The notes under the pieces: model-generated
What the model was told of the DNA's origin: nothing
The model's input: only the letters and a program-made list of their open reading frames with translations
Databases searched by the model: none
DNA from: Lachnospiraceae bacterium
Lineage (GTDB): Bacteria > Bacillota_A > Clostridia > Lachnospirales > Lachnospiraceae
Reading direction: 5' to 3'
Length of the DNA: 7,005 nt
Assembly: GCA_016281675.1 (NCBI GenBank)
Contig: JAEEJD010000177.1
Span: 1-7,005, forward strand
Part shown: one piece after another, positions 1 through 6,506 of the stretch
Layout: each line of letters begins with the position of its first letter
How positions within the stretch are numbered: the stretch's first letter is position 1
Program-made: the position numbers and the translations under genes

Positions 1-1815
1 AATTCTCGCATCCGGCGCATGGAACATTTCATGATACTCTTTGAGACGCTCCGAAGGATCGTTGATCCTTTTTGAAAAATCACCTATCTCATCCTTCGTT
101 ACCGCTTCCTGTTCAATCGAAAACGAGATACAGGAGCCCTTCCCGTACTCACTCTTAACGTCAAGCGATGATCCCATAAGATCAAGGAGTTGCCTCGTTA
201 TGGCCATTCCAAGCCCCGTTCCCTCAACCGCACGGTTTCGTTTTTCATCAAGACGCTCATACGGCGAGAACAGCCTATCCATGTCCTCCTTCTGCATACC
301 TATTCCGGTATCGGTCACGGATACCGTCAGGAGAACGTGTTTGTCATCTTTGGGACTGCTGAACACCTCAAGAAGAATCGAACCTTTTTCCGTGTACTTG
401 ACGGCATTCGAGAGGAGATTAAGCGCACACTGTCTGATACGGATCTCATCTCCGCAAAGGATCCGCGGTATGTGTTCATCTACTTTGACATCGAATTTCA
501 GACCCGCTCTTGAGGCCCTGTCGGCAGTCATGTTGACAAGATCGTTGATAAGAGATGCGGGATCGTACTGAACCGATATTATCTCCATCTTTCCTTCTTC
601 AACCTTGGAAAGATCGAGTATGTCGTTTATGAGTGCTAGCAGAGTCCTTCCGGCGGACATGATGTTTGATGCGTATTTGCGTATGGGATTTTCCGTGCTC
701 TCACGGAGTATCATCTCATCCATTCCGAGAACGGCGTTGATCGGTGTCCTGATCTCATGCGACATATTCGCAAGGAATCTGCTCTTAGCTTCGCTCGCAC
801 TGTCAGCCATCTCCTTCTGATGTTCGAGCATTTCCATATATCTGAAATGCTCGGTATCATCGATGAGTGCGTAAAGCTTTCCAAGCCTCTCACCTTTATG
901 TATGAGTTCGTTTGATTCGGTTGAATACTTGCGGTCACCTATTCTGATGACGTCACCTGTCTCTTCCGCCTCGGTGATCGCATCCGGAAGGGACGCACCT
1001 TCTTCTACGATCTGCGGATACAGTTCTCTGGCATGTTCGTTATAATACCTTATGATGCCGGCATTATCGACGGCTATGATACCCTCAGCGATCCTGTCGA
1101 TCATCATTTCCCTTGCGATATCGGTCGTTCCGAGAAGGTCGTACTTGAATATGGCAACAAACAGGATAACATTTCCGAACGTATTTCCGATTATTGATAC
1201 GTCATATATCTTCGTAATGCCTATATAGCCTATGAGCTGAAGAACGAAGAACACGCTTTCCGTTGTGACCGCGGCAAGGACCGCAAGCAGGCGGTTTCTC
1301 ATTTTGATGTTCTTCTCTTTTCTGCACGCTATAAACAGCCATGTCATCCCGAAGATAATATAGACGACGGTCAGTGACATGAAGAGATTATGAACGATCC
1401 CGTTTTCATGTATGAACACGGGGAAGATGTCTCCCCTCGTCCACTTATAATTCTTGTAATAAAGTTGATGATAAGGAAACGTCAGAACACAGAGATATAC
1501 GGCAGCATGAACAAACGGCAGAAAGTCGGTAACAAACCGCGGTATCCCGATACGGCACAGTCTTGCCGCAAACATGAACAGAGCGAACGTGATCCAGACT
1601 CTGCCGAAGTAGGACATCTGAACAGCAGCGATATATGTTGCCTGACTTTTTGATTTCAGTTCGAGAAGGTACCCGATGTTGTTAACGAGTGTCGCGACAC
1701 AGCTGAGAAACAGATATGAATGCAGGCGGTTGCTCCAATTGCGCAAGACCAGAAGGCTTTCGACAAACAGAACAATTATACTCACATGGTGGATTGTCAT
1801 AAACAAGGTATACAT
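1..1815 (-). CDS. Sensor histidine kinase, hybrid type, 7TM-PAS-HisKA-HATPase (3' end outside window)
   Basis: The reading frame is open from ATG 1815 to the window edge (605 codons, no stop). Residues 1-225 contain about seven hydrophobic segments, matching the 7TM N-terminal sensor region of histidine kinases. A PAS-like domain follows at about 235-325. A HisKA dimerisation domain carries the H-box MSHEIRTP at 351-358, so His353 is the expected phospho-acceptor. The HATPase_c domain has the N-box (LNLLSNAVKYTEKG, 465-478), G1 (TDTGIGM, 501-507) and G2 (GTGLGMAIT, 532-540), so the kinase looks intact. The last visible residues (APDARI) resemble the lead-in to a receiver domain (ARILVVDD-type), so a hybrid kinase is inferred. 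Its ligand is unknown. An in-frame stop lies four codons before Met1. Met6 (ATG 1800) is an alternative start, and neither start has a clear Shine-Dalgarno site. It lies 48 bases after the XRE-AbrB gene and may also be read through from it. Confidence 0.93.
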   Translation of the reverse strand, partial: MYTLFMTIHHVSIIVLFVESLLVLRNWSNRLHSYLFLSCVATLVNNIGYLLELKSKSQATYIAAVQMSYFGRVWITFALFMFAARLCRIGIPRFVTDFLPFVHAAVYLCVLTFPYHQLYYKNYKWTRGDIFPVFIHENGIVHNLFMSLTVVYIIFGMTWLFIACRKEKNIKMRNRLLAVLAAVTTESVFFVLQLIGYIGITKIYDVSIIGNTFGNVILFVAIFKYDLLGTTDIAREMMIDRIAEGIIAVDNAGIIRYYNEHARELYPQIVEEGASLPDAITEAEETGDVIRIGDRKYSTESNELIHKGERLGKLYALIDDTEHFRYMEMLEHQKEMADSASEAKSRFLANMSHEIRTPINAVLGMDEMILRESTENPIRKYASNIMSAGRTLLALINDILDLSKVEEGKMEIISVQYDPASLINDLVNMTADRASRAGLKFDVKVDEHIPRILCGDEIRIRQCALNLLSNAVKYTEKGSILLEVFSSPKDDKHVLLTVSVTDTGIGMQKEDMDRLFSPYERLDEKRNRAVEGTGLGMAITRQLLDLMGSSLDVKSEYGKGSCISFSIEQEAVTKDEIGDFSKRINDPSERLKEYHEMFHAPDARI

Positions 1816-1826
1816 ATCAACTAGAT

Positions 1827-1835
1827 ATTATACCA
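1827..1835 (-). promoter_or_regulatory. Extended -10 promoter element for the sensor kinase
   Basis: The minus strand reads TGGTATAAT, a perfect TATAAT preceded by the TGn extended -10 motif. No good -35 hexamer is seen at 16-18 bases, which is usual for extended -10 promoters. The expected start of transcription is near 1820, giving a 5' leader of only about 5 bases to ATG 1815 or about 20 bases to ATG 1800. AT-rich DNA produces such boxes by chance, so this remains a prediction. Confidence 0.5.
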
Positions 1836-1863
1836 CAGAAAGGCGCTATCAAGTAGCTTGAGG

Positions 1864-2289
1864 TTACATTTTCCTGGCTTGGGCAATAAGGCCGAGAAGC
1901 CCCTTCTCTTTGATGAGTGCGATACCCTGGCTCTCATCCCCGAGGACGATAAGATCATCACCGGGTTTGATGTCAAAGACCTTTCTGGCTTTTGCCGGAA
2001 TGACTATCTGCCCCTTTTCGGTCACCTTTACCATCCCGAAGATGTGCTTCCCCTTTGGCGGAACCTCGAGTCCGTGACTGTCTTCGGCATTCTTTTCATA
2101 CGATATGAGATCGTCCGTACTGACGCCGAACACGTCTGCAAGCAGTCTGCATTTTTCGATGTCGGGAAGCGATTCGCCCGTCTCGTACTTGGAAAGCGTC
2201 TGGCGTGATACACCTATCTTCTCCGCGAGTTCTTCCTGCGACATGTCGTTCAGTTTTCGAAGTGACGTAAGATTATCGGCAAAGCTCAT
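1864..2289 (-). CDS. XRE-type HTH transcription factor fused to an AbrB/SpoVT domain
   Basis: This is a 141-residue DNA-binding protein with two different binding modules. Residues about 6-62 form an XRE/Cro-CI helix-turn-helix (MSQEELAEKIGVSRQTLSKYETG, recognition helix near 28-38). Residues about 84-130 form an AbrB/SpoVT swapped-hairpin domain (GMVKVTEKGQIVIPAKARK, then KPGDDLIVLGDE). The linker of about 22 residues is polar. Both domains normally dimerise, so a dimer binding a palindromic site is expected. The ATG overlaps the acyltransferase stop as ATGA, and an AAAGGA Shine-Dalgarno at 2303-2298 sits 8 bases upstream, so the start is well supported and translation is probably coupled. 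Tight linkage to a membrane acyltransferase suggests an autoregulator of that unit or a more global transition-state regulator. The target genes are not visible here. Confidence 0.93.
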   Translation of the reverse strand: MSFADNLTSLRKLNDMSQEELAEKIGVSRQTLSKYETGESLPDIEKCRLLADVFGVSTDDLISYEKNAEDSHGLEVPPKGKHIFGMVKVTEKGQIVIPAKARKVFDIKPGDDLIVLGDESQGIALIKEKGLLGLIAQARKM

Positions 2290-3365
2290 ACTTTATTTCC
2301 TTTCCTGATACCAAGAACACACCACCGAAGTACAGGTATATGCGACATTACGATGTAAAGAATATATGCCCCGGTAAACGCTGCAATCCCCGTGAGAAGA
2401 TAGACCACCGCAGGAGAAAGTGTCGGTGCATACAAGCGCAGATACCACGCAGTCACGGCTATGAACAGGTAATGGAATACATACAGTCCCCATGACATTT
2501 TGTTCATCCATTTCGAAAACGCATTTTCGAAACCACCCCACTTTTTCATGAATCCGAGGATACCGAGAGTCGCCAGCCACGCAAACACATTGCAAACGAG
2601 CGTCTTAAGTACTTCAGGATCGACATACGATGCCTTTCCCCAGTTTGTTGCGACAAATGCGACACACGAGGCAAGGCCGAGCACGCTTAAAAGGATCCAT
2701 GATCTTCCGACCCTTTCCATCACCTCATCATGCGAAAGAACGAAATATCCGATCAGGAATCCGGCACCGTAGATCCCGAACCTGTACACGCTTATCATCG
2801 GAGTATTAAGTATTTGTGACGCGCCATAGATGAGAACAGTAAGCGCGATAAGGATCGGAACGTTCACCTTCCCGCATTTTTCATACAGTCTGTCCTTTTC
2901 CGCTTTTCTGATCAGCACAAGGATCATGGAAAACAGCCAGAGTGTCTGGATATACCACAGCACACCCGTCCCCGAAGCACAAAGGATCAGCCAAATGACC
3001 GGCTTCGGCAATGCCGCGATCGATTCAAATCCCCCGGCGATGACAGTGTTATAATATCCGAGCACCCATCCGAAAAGAAGAACACCGATCGTTGAAGGGA
3101 CAAGCAGTTTATGTGTCCTGCTTGTGACGAATTCCTTATCTGTGTGATTTTCCAGGTAGAACCGTGACGACATTCCCGATACGGTAAACAGCAGGAGCAT
3201 GAACCACGGGTATACGATGTACTGGTAAATATCCTGGGGCTGATGATCCGAAAACGGACCGAGGACCCCGAACAGTGATACACCGTTGAACATATAGATA
3301 ACATGGTAGATCACAACGAGCACAACGGTTATCCAACGAATGTTGTCAATGTAAGTCTTTCTCAT
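2286..3365 (-). CDS. Acyltransferase-3 family membrane protein
   Basis: This 359-residue integral membrane protein has about ten hydrophobic segments and the layout of the acyltransferase-3 family (OafA/WecH type). Members transfer acetyl or other acyl groups to sugars, lipids or cell-wall glycans across the membrane. The N-terminus has the family signature YIDNIRW followed by the key histidine in VVIYHVIY (His21). The SGMSSRFY stretch (63-70, Arg68) and TSRTHKLLVP (81-90, Arg83 and Pro90) match the conserved Arg-containing family motifs. The length is typical for a stand-alone member without a C-terminal SGNH domain. The acceptor cannot be deduced because no glycan or lipid genes lie nearby. 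The start ATG has AGGTGG at 3378-3373, 7 bases upstream. It shares a transcript and an ATGA overlap with the downstream XRE-AbrB regulator. Confidence 0.92.
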   Translation of the reverse strand: MRKTYIDNIRWITVVLVVIYHVIYMFNGVSLFGVLGPFSDHQPQDIYQYIVYPWFMLLLFTVSGMSSRFYLENHTDKEFVTSRTHKLLVPSTIGVLLFGWVLGYYNTVIAGGFESIAALPKPVIWLILCASGTGVLWYIQTLWLFSMILVLIRKAEKDRLYEKCGKVNVPILIALTVLIYGASQILNTPMISVYRFGIYGAGFLIGYFVLSHDEVMERVGRSWILLSVLGLASCVAFVATNWGKASYVDPEVLKTLVCNVFAWLATLGILGFMKKWGGFENAFSKWMNKMSWGLYVFHYLFIAVTAWYLRLYAPTLSPAVVYLLTGIAAFTGAYILYIVMSHIPVLRWCVLGIRKGNKV

Positions 3366-3398
3366 AATCGTACCACCTTTGCTACTTTTTTTAACTAA

Positions 3399-3426
3399 AT
3401 TATAGTCACAATAATCCCGGTTTCAA
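3399..3426 (-). promoter_or_regulatory. Predicted sigma-A promoter for the acyltransferase/XRE-AbrB unit
   Basis: On the minus strand TTGAAA (3426-3421, five of six consensus bases) is separated by 16 bases from TATAAT (3404-3399, perfect). Transcription should start near 3392, leaving a leader of about 27 bases with AGGTGG before the ATG. The -35 box lies in the loop and inner arm of a long palindrome, and one arm fills part of the spacer. Confidence 0.7.
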
Positions 3427-3439
3427 CCAACCGGGATTA
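3412..3439. promoter_or_regulatory. Perfect 11-bp palindrome, operator candidate (or weak terminator)
   Basis: The plus strand has TAATCCCGGTT (3412-3422), a 6-base centre (3423-3428), and AACCGGGATTA (3429-3439), an uninterrupted inverted repeat with 11-bp arms. It overlaps the predicted -35 box and the spacer of the acyltransferase promoter, which is a classic repressor position. As RNA it could also fold as a hairpin 56 bases after the ZIP gene stop. However, the bases that follow on the minus strand (TTGTGACTATAATTT) are not a good U tract, so intrinsic termination would be weak. Both roles may coexist. Confidence 0.6.
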
Positions 3440-3494
3440 ACATTTGAGAGTGATTTTTGTTAAATATGATTGCGTTCGTTAAAAAGCGGCACCA

Positions 3495-4277
3495 TCATCC
3501 GAGCGCCACATCGAGTGCCATCATGAGCGTGAATCCCATGGCAAACATCAGAACACCGACGTTGGAGTGTTCCCCCTCCGACATCTCGGGGATCAGTTCC
3601 TCGACAACAACATACATCATTGCTCCCGCCGCAAAGCTCAGAAGATACGGCATCGCGGGAACGATGAAACTTGCGGCGACTATCGTCAGCAGCGCACCTG
3701 CCGGTTCAACCGCACCTGACATCACCCCGTACAGAAAAGCCTTCGCCTTTCCGTTTCCTTCGGCACAAAGCGGCATCGATACGATCGCCCCTTCGGGAAA
3801 ATTCTGGATCGCTATTCCAAGCGCAAGCGCGAGCGCACCTCCGGATGTTATGAGTGCGTTACCGGATATCAGTCCGGCGTACACGACACCGACAGCCATT
3901 CCTTCGGGAATATTATGAAGTGTAACGGCAAGGACCATCATCGTAGTCCTCTTGAGAGCAGACCTTGGCCCCTCCGCCTTTTCGGCATTGACATGAAGAT
4001 GCGGGATCAGGCAGTCCAGCATCAGCAGAAACAGTATACCGAGCCAGAATCCGATAAATGCCGGAAGAAAGCTCAGCCTCCCCATATCTTCACACTGCTC
4101 CATGGCAGGGATGATAAGGCTCCATACCGAAGCCGCCACCATAACACCTGCGGCAAATCCCGAAAGCGCTCTTTGAACCGATGCCTTCAATTGGTTCTTC
4201 ATAAAGAGTACGCACGCCGCACCAAGTGAGGTTCCGACAAACGGTATCATTATTCCCGAAACGATACTCAGGTTCAT
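3495..4277 (-). CDS. ZIP-family divalent metal transporter
   Basis: This 260-residue inner-membrane protein has about eight hydrophobic segments and the length of bacterial ZupT/GufA-like ZIP transporters, which move Zn2+, Fe2+ or Mn2+ into the cytoplasm. The metal path is shown by HNIPEGMAVG (121-130) in the fourth transmembrane segment, QNFPEG (158-163) in the fifth, and the sixth-segment signature VVVEELIPE (223-231). A short HLH (93-95) lies in the cytoplasmic loop before segment four, where ZIP proteins often carry metal-binding histidines. All core residues are present, so it looks functional. It follows the Cys-rich peptide gene by 9 bases, and its Shine-Dalgarno AGGTGAT (4287-4281) overlaps that gene's stop codon, indicating one transcript. 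Substrate choice cannot be read from sequence, but the partner gene and operator point to Fe2+. Confidence 0.93.
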   Translation of the reverse strand: MNLSIVSGIMIPFVGTSLGAACVLFMKNQLKASVQRALSGFAAGVMVAASVWSLIIPAMEQCEDMGRLSFLPAFIGFWLGILFLLMLDCLIPHLHVNAEKAEGPRSALKRTTMMVLAVTLHNIPEGMAVGVVYAGLISGNALITSGGALALALGIAIQNFPEGAIVSMPLCAEGNGKAKAFLYGVMSGAVEPAGALLTIVAASFIVPAMPYLLSFAAGAMMYVVVEELIPEMSEGEHSNVGVLMFAMGFTLMMALDVALG

Positions 4278-4286
4278 GTGATCACC

Positions 4287-4469
4287 TCATCTTTCTTTTT
4301 CCGGCCTCCTGCAGGATGCGCACATCCCGCAATGCGCGCAGTTCCCGCCACAGGAGGATATTCCGTTCTTCTTGTCTTTTATCAGCTTAAAGATCACTGC
4401 TGTCACTATGGCTATGAGTACTATCGATACAACGATAGTTCCGAGATTTGCCGTTATCCATGCAACCAT
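4287..4469 (-). CDS. FeoB-associated Cys-rich membrane peptide
   Basis: This 60-residue protein has one N-terminal transmembrane segment (about 7-28) and a short basic stretch (KLIKDKK). It ends in a cytoplasmic Cys-rich tail with cysteines at 40, 44, 47, 50 and 53 plus His46 (CGGNCAHCGMCASC). This is the pattern of the FeoB-associated Cys-rich membrane protein family, normally found beside feoA and feoB and thought to assist ferrous iron uptake. Its exact function in Clostridia is unsettled. Here no FeoA or FeoB is in view, and the partner is a ZIP transporter. The start ATG is preceded by a GGGGGA run (4481-4476). Other ATGs just upstream are not in this frame. A consensus promoter with two palindromic operator candidates lies directly upstream. 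Confidence 0.88.
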   Translation of the reverse strand: MVAWITANLGTIVVSIVLIAIVTAVIFKLIKDKKNGISSCGGNCAHCGMCASCRRPEKER

Positions 4470-4491
4470 CCGTCATCCCCCGTTCCATTGT

Positions 4492-4536
4492 GTTAGTCAT
4501 CACTAACTATGGCTCAGTATAGTTAGCGTATGCTAA
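4492..4536. promoter_or_regulatory. Paired TTAG/CTAA palindromes, DtxR/IdeR-like metal operator candidates
   Basis: Two similar sites of the form TTAGY-N4-RCTAA are seen. One is TTAGCATACGCTAA on the minus strand (4536-4523), filling the space between the -35 and -10 boxes. The other is GTTAGTGATGACTAAC (4507-4492), beginning right after the predicted transcription start. Their centres are 30 bp apart, about three helical turns. The outer half-sites also form an 8-bp inverted repeat, CTAACTAT/ATAGTTAG (4526-4519 and 4510-4503). The first site with its flank resembles the DtxR/IdeR iron box (TTAGGTTAGGCTAACCTAA) at 13 of 19 positions by eye. Iron-dependent repression is an inference from this and the genes controlled. 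Confidence 0.68.
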
Positions 4537-4544
4537 TATGTCAA
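4516..4544 (-). promoter_or_regulatory. Strong predicted promoter of the Cys-rich peptide/ZIP operon
   Basis: The minus strand has a perfect TTGACA (4544-4539), a 17-base spacer and TATACT (4521-4516, five of six bases). The predicted transcription start is near 4509. It begins 15 bases after the EEP gene stop, so this unit can be expressed apart from the upstream repair group. Such a near-consensus promoter would be strong unless repressed, in keeping with the palindromes laid over it. Confidence 0.82.
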
Positions 4545-4558
4545 GTATTATTTTGATT

Positions 4559-5656
4559 TCAGTTGAGTTCAAACTCCATGACCACGGGATTGTGGTCCGT
4601 GTATTCGTATGCGGTGTCAACATTTCTGACGGATAGAGCCGAAATGTTATCTGATACGATAAACCCGTCAAGGATCACCGTGAAGCTGTTTGCGCTGTAA
4701 GGCTCATTTGTATACCTTGATGTGGAAACAAGGTCGCCTGTATACTCAGTGCATTTACTAAATCCCTCCGGAATGATGTCGTCCGGGAACGGCTCACACC
4801 AGCTGTAAGATTTATCGGTCCCCGGGTTGAAGTATTCTTTTGATGTGGTGGTGAAATCATGGTTAAAATCACCGCCGCAGATCACATAATTTCCTTTTTC
4901 ATACTCTTTTTGCATGTCAGAGAAAAGCTTTTCAAGCTGTGCGTTCCCCTGTTCGGCATCCGTTCCGTACGCCGACAGGTGCTGATTGATCACGACCAGT
5001 TCTTTGCCGTTATCCGTCGGGATTCTCGAAATACTGTAGCATCTGTCAAGGTCGAGTATCTTCTTAAACCCTGTGGCTATCGGAAGGCTCCGTCTGAGCG
5101 CTGAATCGATCTTAAAGCGTGATTCGGTAAGTATCCCGGATTTGGATGCTCCGTGAGGCTTGGTGATCGGGTACATCAGATAGGCGGAATGATAGTTTTC
5201 GGCAAAAACATTGTCATAATCACCCTTCGAGGCGAACTTTGCGTTTATCATATCCCTTTGCTCCACGTGGAAGCTCCTTGTGGAATCGGTATCCACCTCC
5301 TGAAACAGTGCTATATCGGGTTCAAAAGAAAGCGCTGTTTCGGCGATATTATCGATGCAGTTGATGACGCTCTCTTTCGATCTGGCCCGGCTTTCCTTGC
5401 CCTCATCCATAAAGAAAGTATAGTCTGCCGTATACGCGCCGTATCCTGCGTTGTATGTAACTATCGTGTATTTTTCTCCGATTTGGGCGCTTGTTTCGGA
5501 ACTGCCTTGTGGTTTAAGCGCAACGTTGTCTTCAATCCTTGAGAACGTCAGAAACACATAGGAAACATATGTCGCAGCCACAAGAATGACAGCGAGGATC
5601 ACATATATCGGGATCATCCACAATCTGAATTTTCCTTTCCCTCCGGTCATTTTCAT
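4559..5656 (-). CDS. Membrane-anchored endonuclease/exonuclease/phosphatase (EEP) family protein
   Basis: This 365-residue protein has a basic N-terminus, one transmembrane segment (about 13-37) and a single EEP domain (about 64-363), which by the positive-inside rule probably lies outside the membrane. Catalytic and metal-binding motifs are all recognisable: YNAGYG (68-73, Asn69), FQEVD (118-122, Glu120), INQH (223-226, His226), GGDFNH (261-266, Asp263 and Asn265), ILDGF (328-332) and TDHNP (353-357, Asp354 and His355). The family includes nucleases, sphingomyelinases and inositol-phosphate phosphatases, and sequence alone does not tell which applies. The start at 5656 abuts the preceding stop as TGAATG. 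The GGAG there is only 3 bases from this ATG but 9 from Met3 (5650), so Met3 may be the true start. No hairpin terminator is seen after the stop. Confidence 0.9.
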   Translation of the reverse strand: MKMTGGKGKFRLWMIPIYVILAVILVAATYVSYVFLTFSRIEDNVALKPQGSSETSAQIGEKYTIVTYNAGYGAYTADYTFFMDEGKESRARSKESVINCIDNIAETALSFEPDIALFQEVDTDSTRSFHVEQRDMINAKFASKGDYDNVFAENYHSAYLMYPITKPHGASKSGILTESRFKIDSALRRSLPIATGFKKILDLDRCYSISRIPTDNGKELVVINQHLSAYGTDAEQGNAQLEKLFSDMQKEYEKGNYVICGGDFNHDFTTTSKEYFNPGTDKSYSWCEPFPDDIIPEGFSKCTEYTGDLVSTSRYTNEPYSANSFTVILDGFIVSDNISALSVRNVDTAYEYTDHNPVVMEFELN

Positions 5657-6013
5657 TCACTCCAGTTCATCGTTTTTGATAAGAGTTATCATCACATCCG
5701 CGATCTTCGGATCAAACTGTTTTCCTTTGCATCTTTCTATTTCTTCGAGAATATGTTCCTTCGAGAGTTTGTCTCTGTATACCCTGTTTGTGTTCATGGC
5801 ATCGTACGAATCCGCCACGCAGATGATCCTGGCAATAAACGGTATGTCTTCGCCCGCTTTCCCTTCAGGATCATGATACTCTCCCTTTGTCATATCCGTA
5901 TTAATGACTGAGTTCATATCATATAATAATACATCCTCACGCTTTCCTGCAAATCCGGACAGAACATTGTTATCGACTGTCCATTTACGGCAGTTGATCT
6001 GCTGACCCGTCAT
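5657..6013 (-). pseudogene. HD-GYP phosphodiesterase remnant (C-terminal part only)
   Basis: This is a 118-codon open frame whose second half (about residues 49-115) is clearly the C-terminal part of an HD-GYP domain: PEGKAGEDIP, ARIICVADSYDAMNTNRVYR and KGKQFDPKIADVM. HD-GYP proteins degrade cyclic di-GMP. The upstream half with the catalytic HD pair is absent. The HHExxDGxGYP signature is reduced to EYHDPEG, as if about nine codons were deleted in frame. Residues 1-30 resemble nothing I know. It begins 29 bases inside the glycosylase gene, with a fair GAGG site 7 bases before the ATG, and ends directly against the EEP start. It can therefore be translated but should not hydrolyse cyclic di-GMP. 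The alternative is a short expressed protein with a scaffold or coupling role. The open frame argues for recent decay or some constraint. Confidence 0.62.
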
Positions 6014-6506
6014 TTGTATGCCTCAGGATCAGCTCACTCCATGTTTTTATCAGCCTCTCTTCGCTCCACGCGGCATTTGCAGGACTGGTTGACGGTAAAC
6101 AGATCGCCCGGATACCCGTCCGGGGCTCAATGTATTTCTTATAATACTTTTCCGCCGTTTTCCCGTTGACAAATATGCCGCGGATCGCGGCGCTCTTTGT
6201 TATCGCCGAAATGTCATTTGCAACAACATTCCCTATGCTCGAATCGGAAGAGCCCTCAATATCGCAGGAGCCTATCACGTCCCACAAAGCAATATGATAC
6301 TTCCTGAGAAAGTCCTTCTTTTCCGGAACGGTTTCGGGCTTCTTGGCATCAAAAACAGAAGCGATCACTTTCCAGAAACGGTTCTGCGGATGCCCGTAAA
6401 AAAACATCTGCTCACGTGATCTTACGGAGGGAAAACTTCCCAGTATCAGTATGTTTGATCTCCCGTCATATAACGGCGGTATCGGATGTATTATATGATC
6501 CTTCAT
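5985..6506 (-). CDS. Hypoxanthine (deoxyinosine) DNA glycosylase, UDG superfamily family 6
   Basis: This 173-residue protein has the layout of the family 6 (HDG) branch of the uracil-DNA glycosylase superfamily, which excises deaminated adenine (hypoxanthine) to begin base excision repair. Visible motifs are LGSFPSVRS (22-30) in the active-site loop, the family-typical FFYGHPQNRFW (35-45), ALWDVIGSC (73-81), FVNGKTA (112-118) and the C-terminal DNA-intercalation motif LPSTSPANA (137-145). In this family an Asn, not the usual motif-1 Asp or Asn, was reported as catalytic, and Asn42 in the GHPQN motif is the likely equivalent. The length is normal. Its ATG follows the preceding stop as TGAATG, with GGAG about 11 bases upstream, so it is co-translated with the alkyltransferase fusion. 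The two form a base-damage repair pair. Confidence 0.88.
   Translation of the reverse strand: MKDHIIHPIPPLYDGRSNILILGSFPSVRSREQMFFYGHPQNRFWKVIASVFDAKKPETVPEKKDFLRKYHIALWDVIGSCDIEGSSDSSIGNVVANDISAITKSAAIRGIFVNGKTAEKYYKKYIEPRTGIRAICLPSTSPANAAWSEERLIKTWSELILRHTNDGSADQLP

Noticed and set aside
41..571. Plus-strand 176-codon open frame, the longest on that strand
   Set aside because: It lies entirely opposite the HATPase and HisKA coding part of the histidine kinase; its protein shows no domain, is Ser/Arg rich as expected of an antisense shadow, and has no promoter or ribosome site.
1849..1861. Short palindrome TCAAGTAGCTTGA just after the XRE-AbrB stop, as a terminator
   Set aside because: The stem is only 5 bp with a 3-base loop, is not GC rich, and is not followed by a U tract on the minus strand.
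3457..3918. Plus-strand 153-codon open frame
   Set aside because: It is antisense to the ZIP transporter, whose motifs are complete; the Ser/Ala/Pro-rich composition is a shadow of the complementary codons.
4563..4574. GAGTTTGAACTC inverted repeat at the end of the EEP gene as a terminator
   Set aside because: The arms are 5 bp with a 2-base centre, too tight to fold as a hairpin, and lie within the last codons without a U tract after them.
5153..5542. Plus-strand 129-codon open frame
   Set aside because: It is antisense to the catalytic domain of the EEP protein and shows no recognisable domain or start signals.
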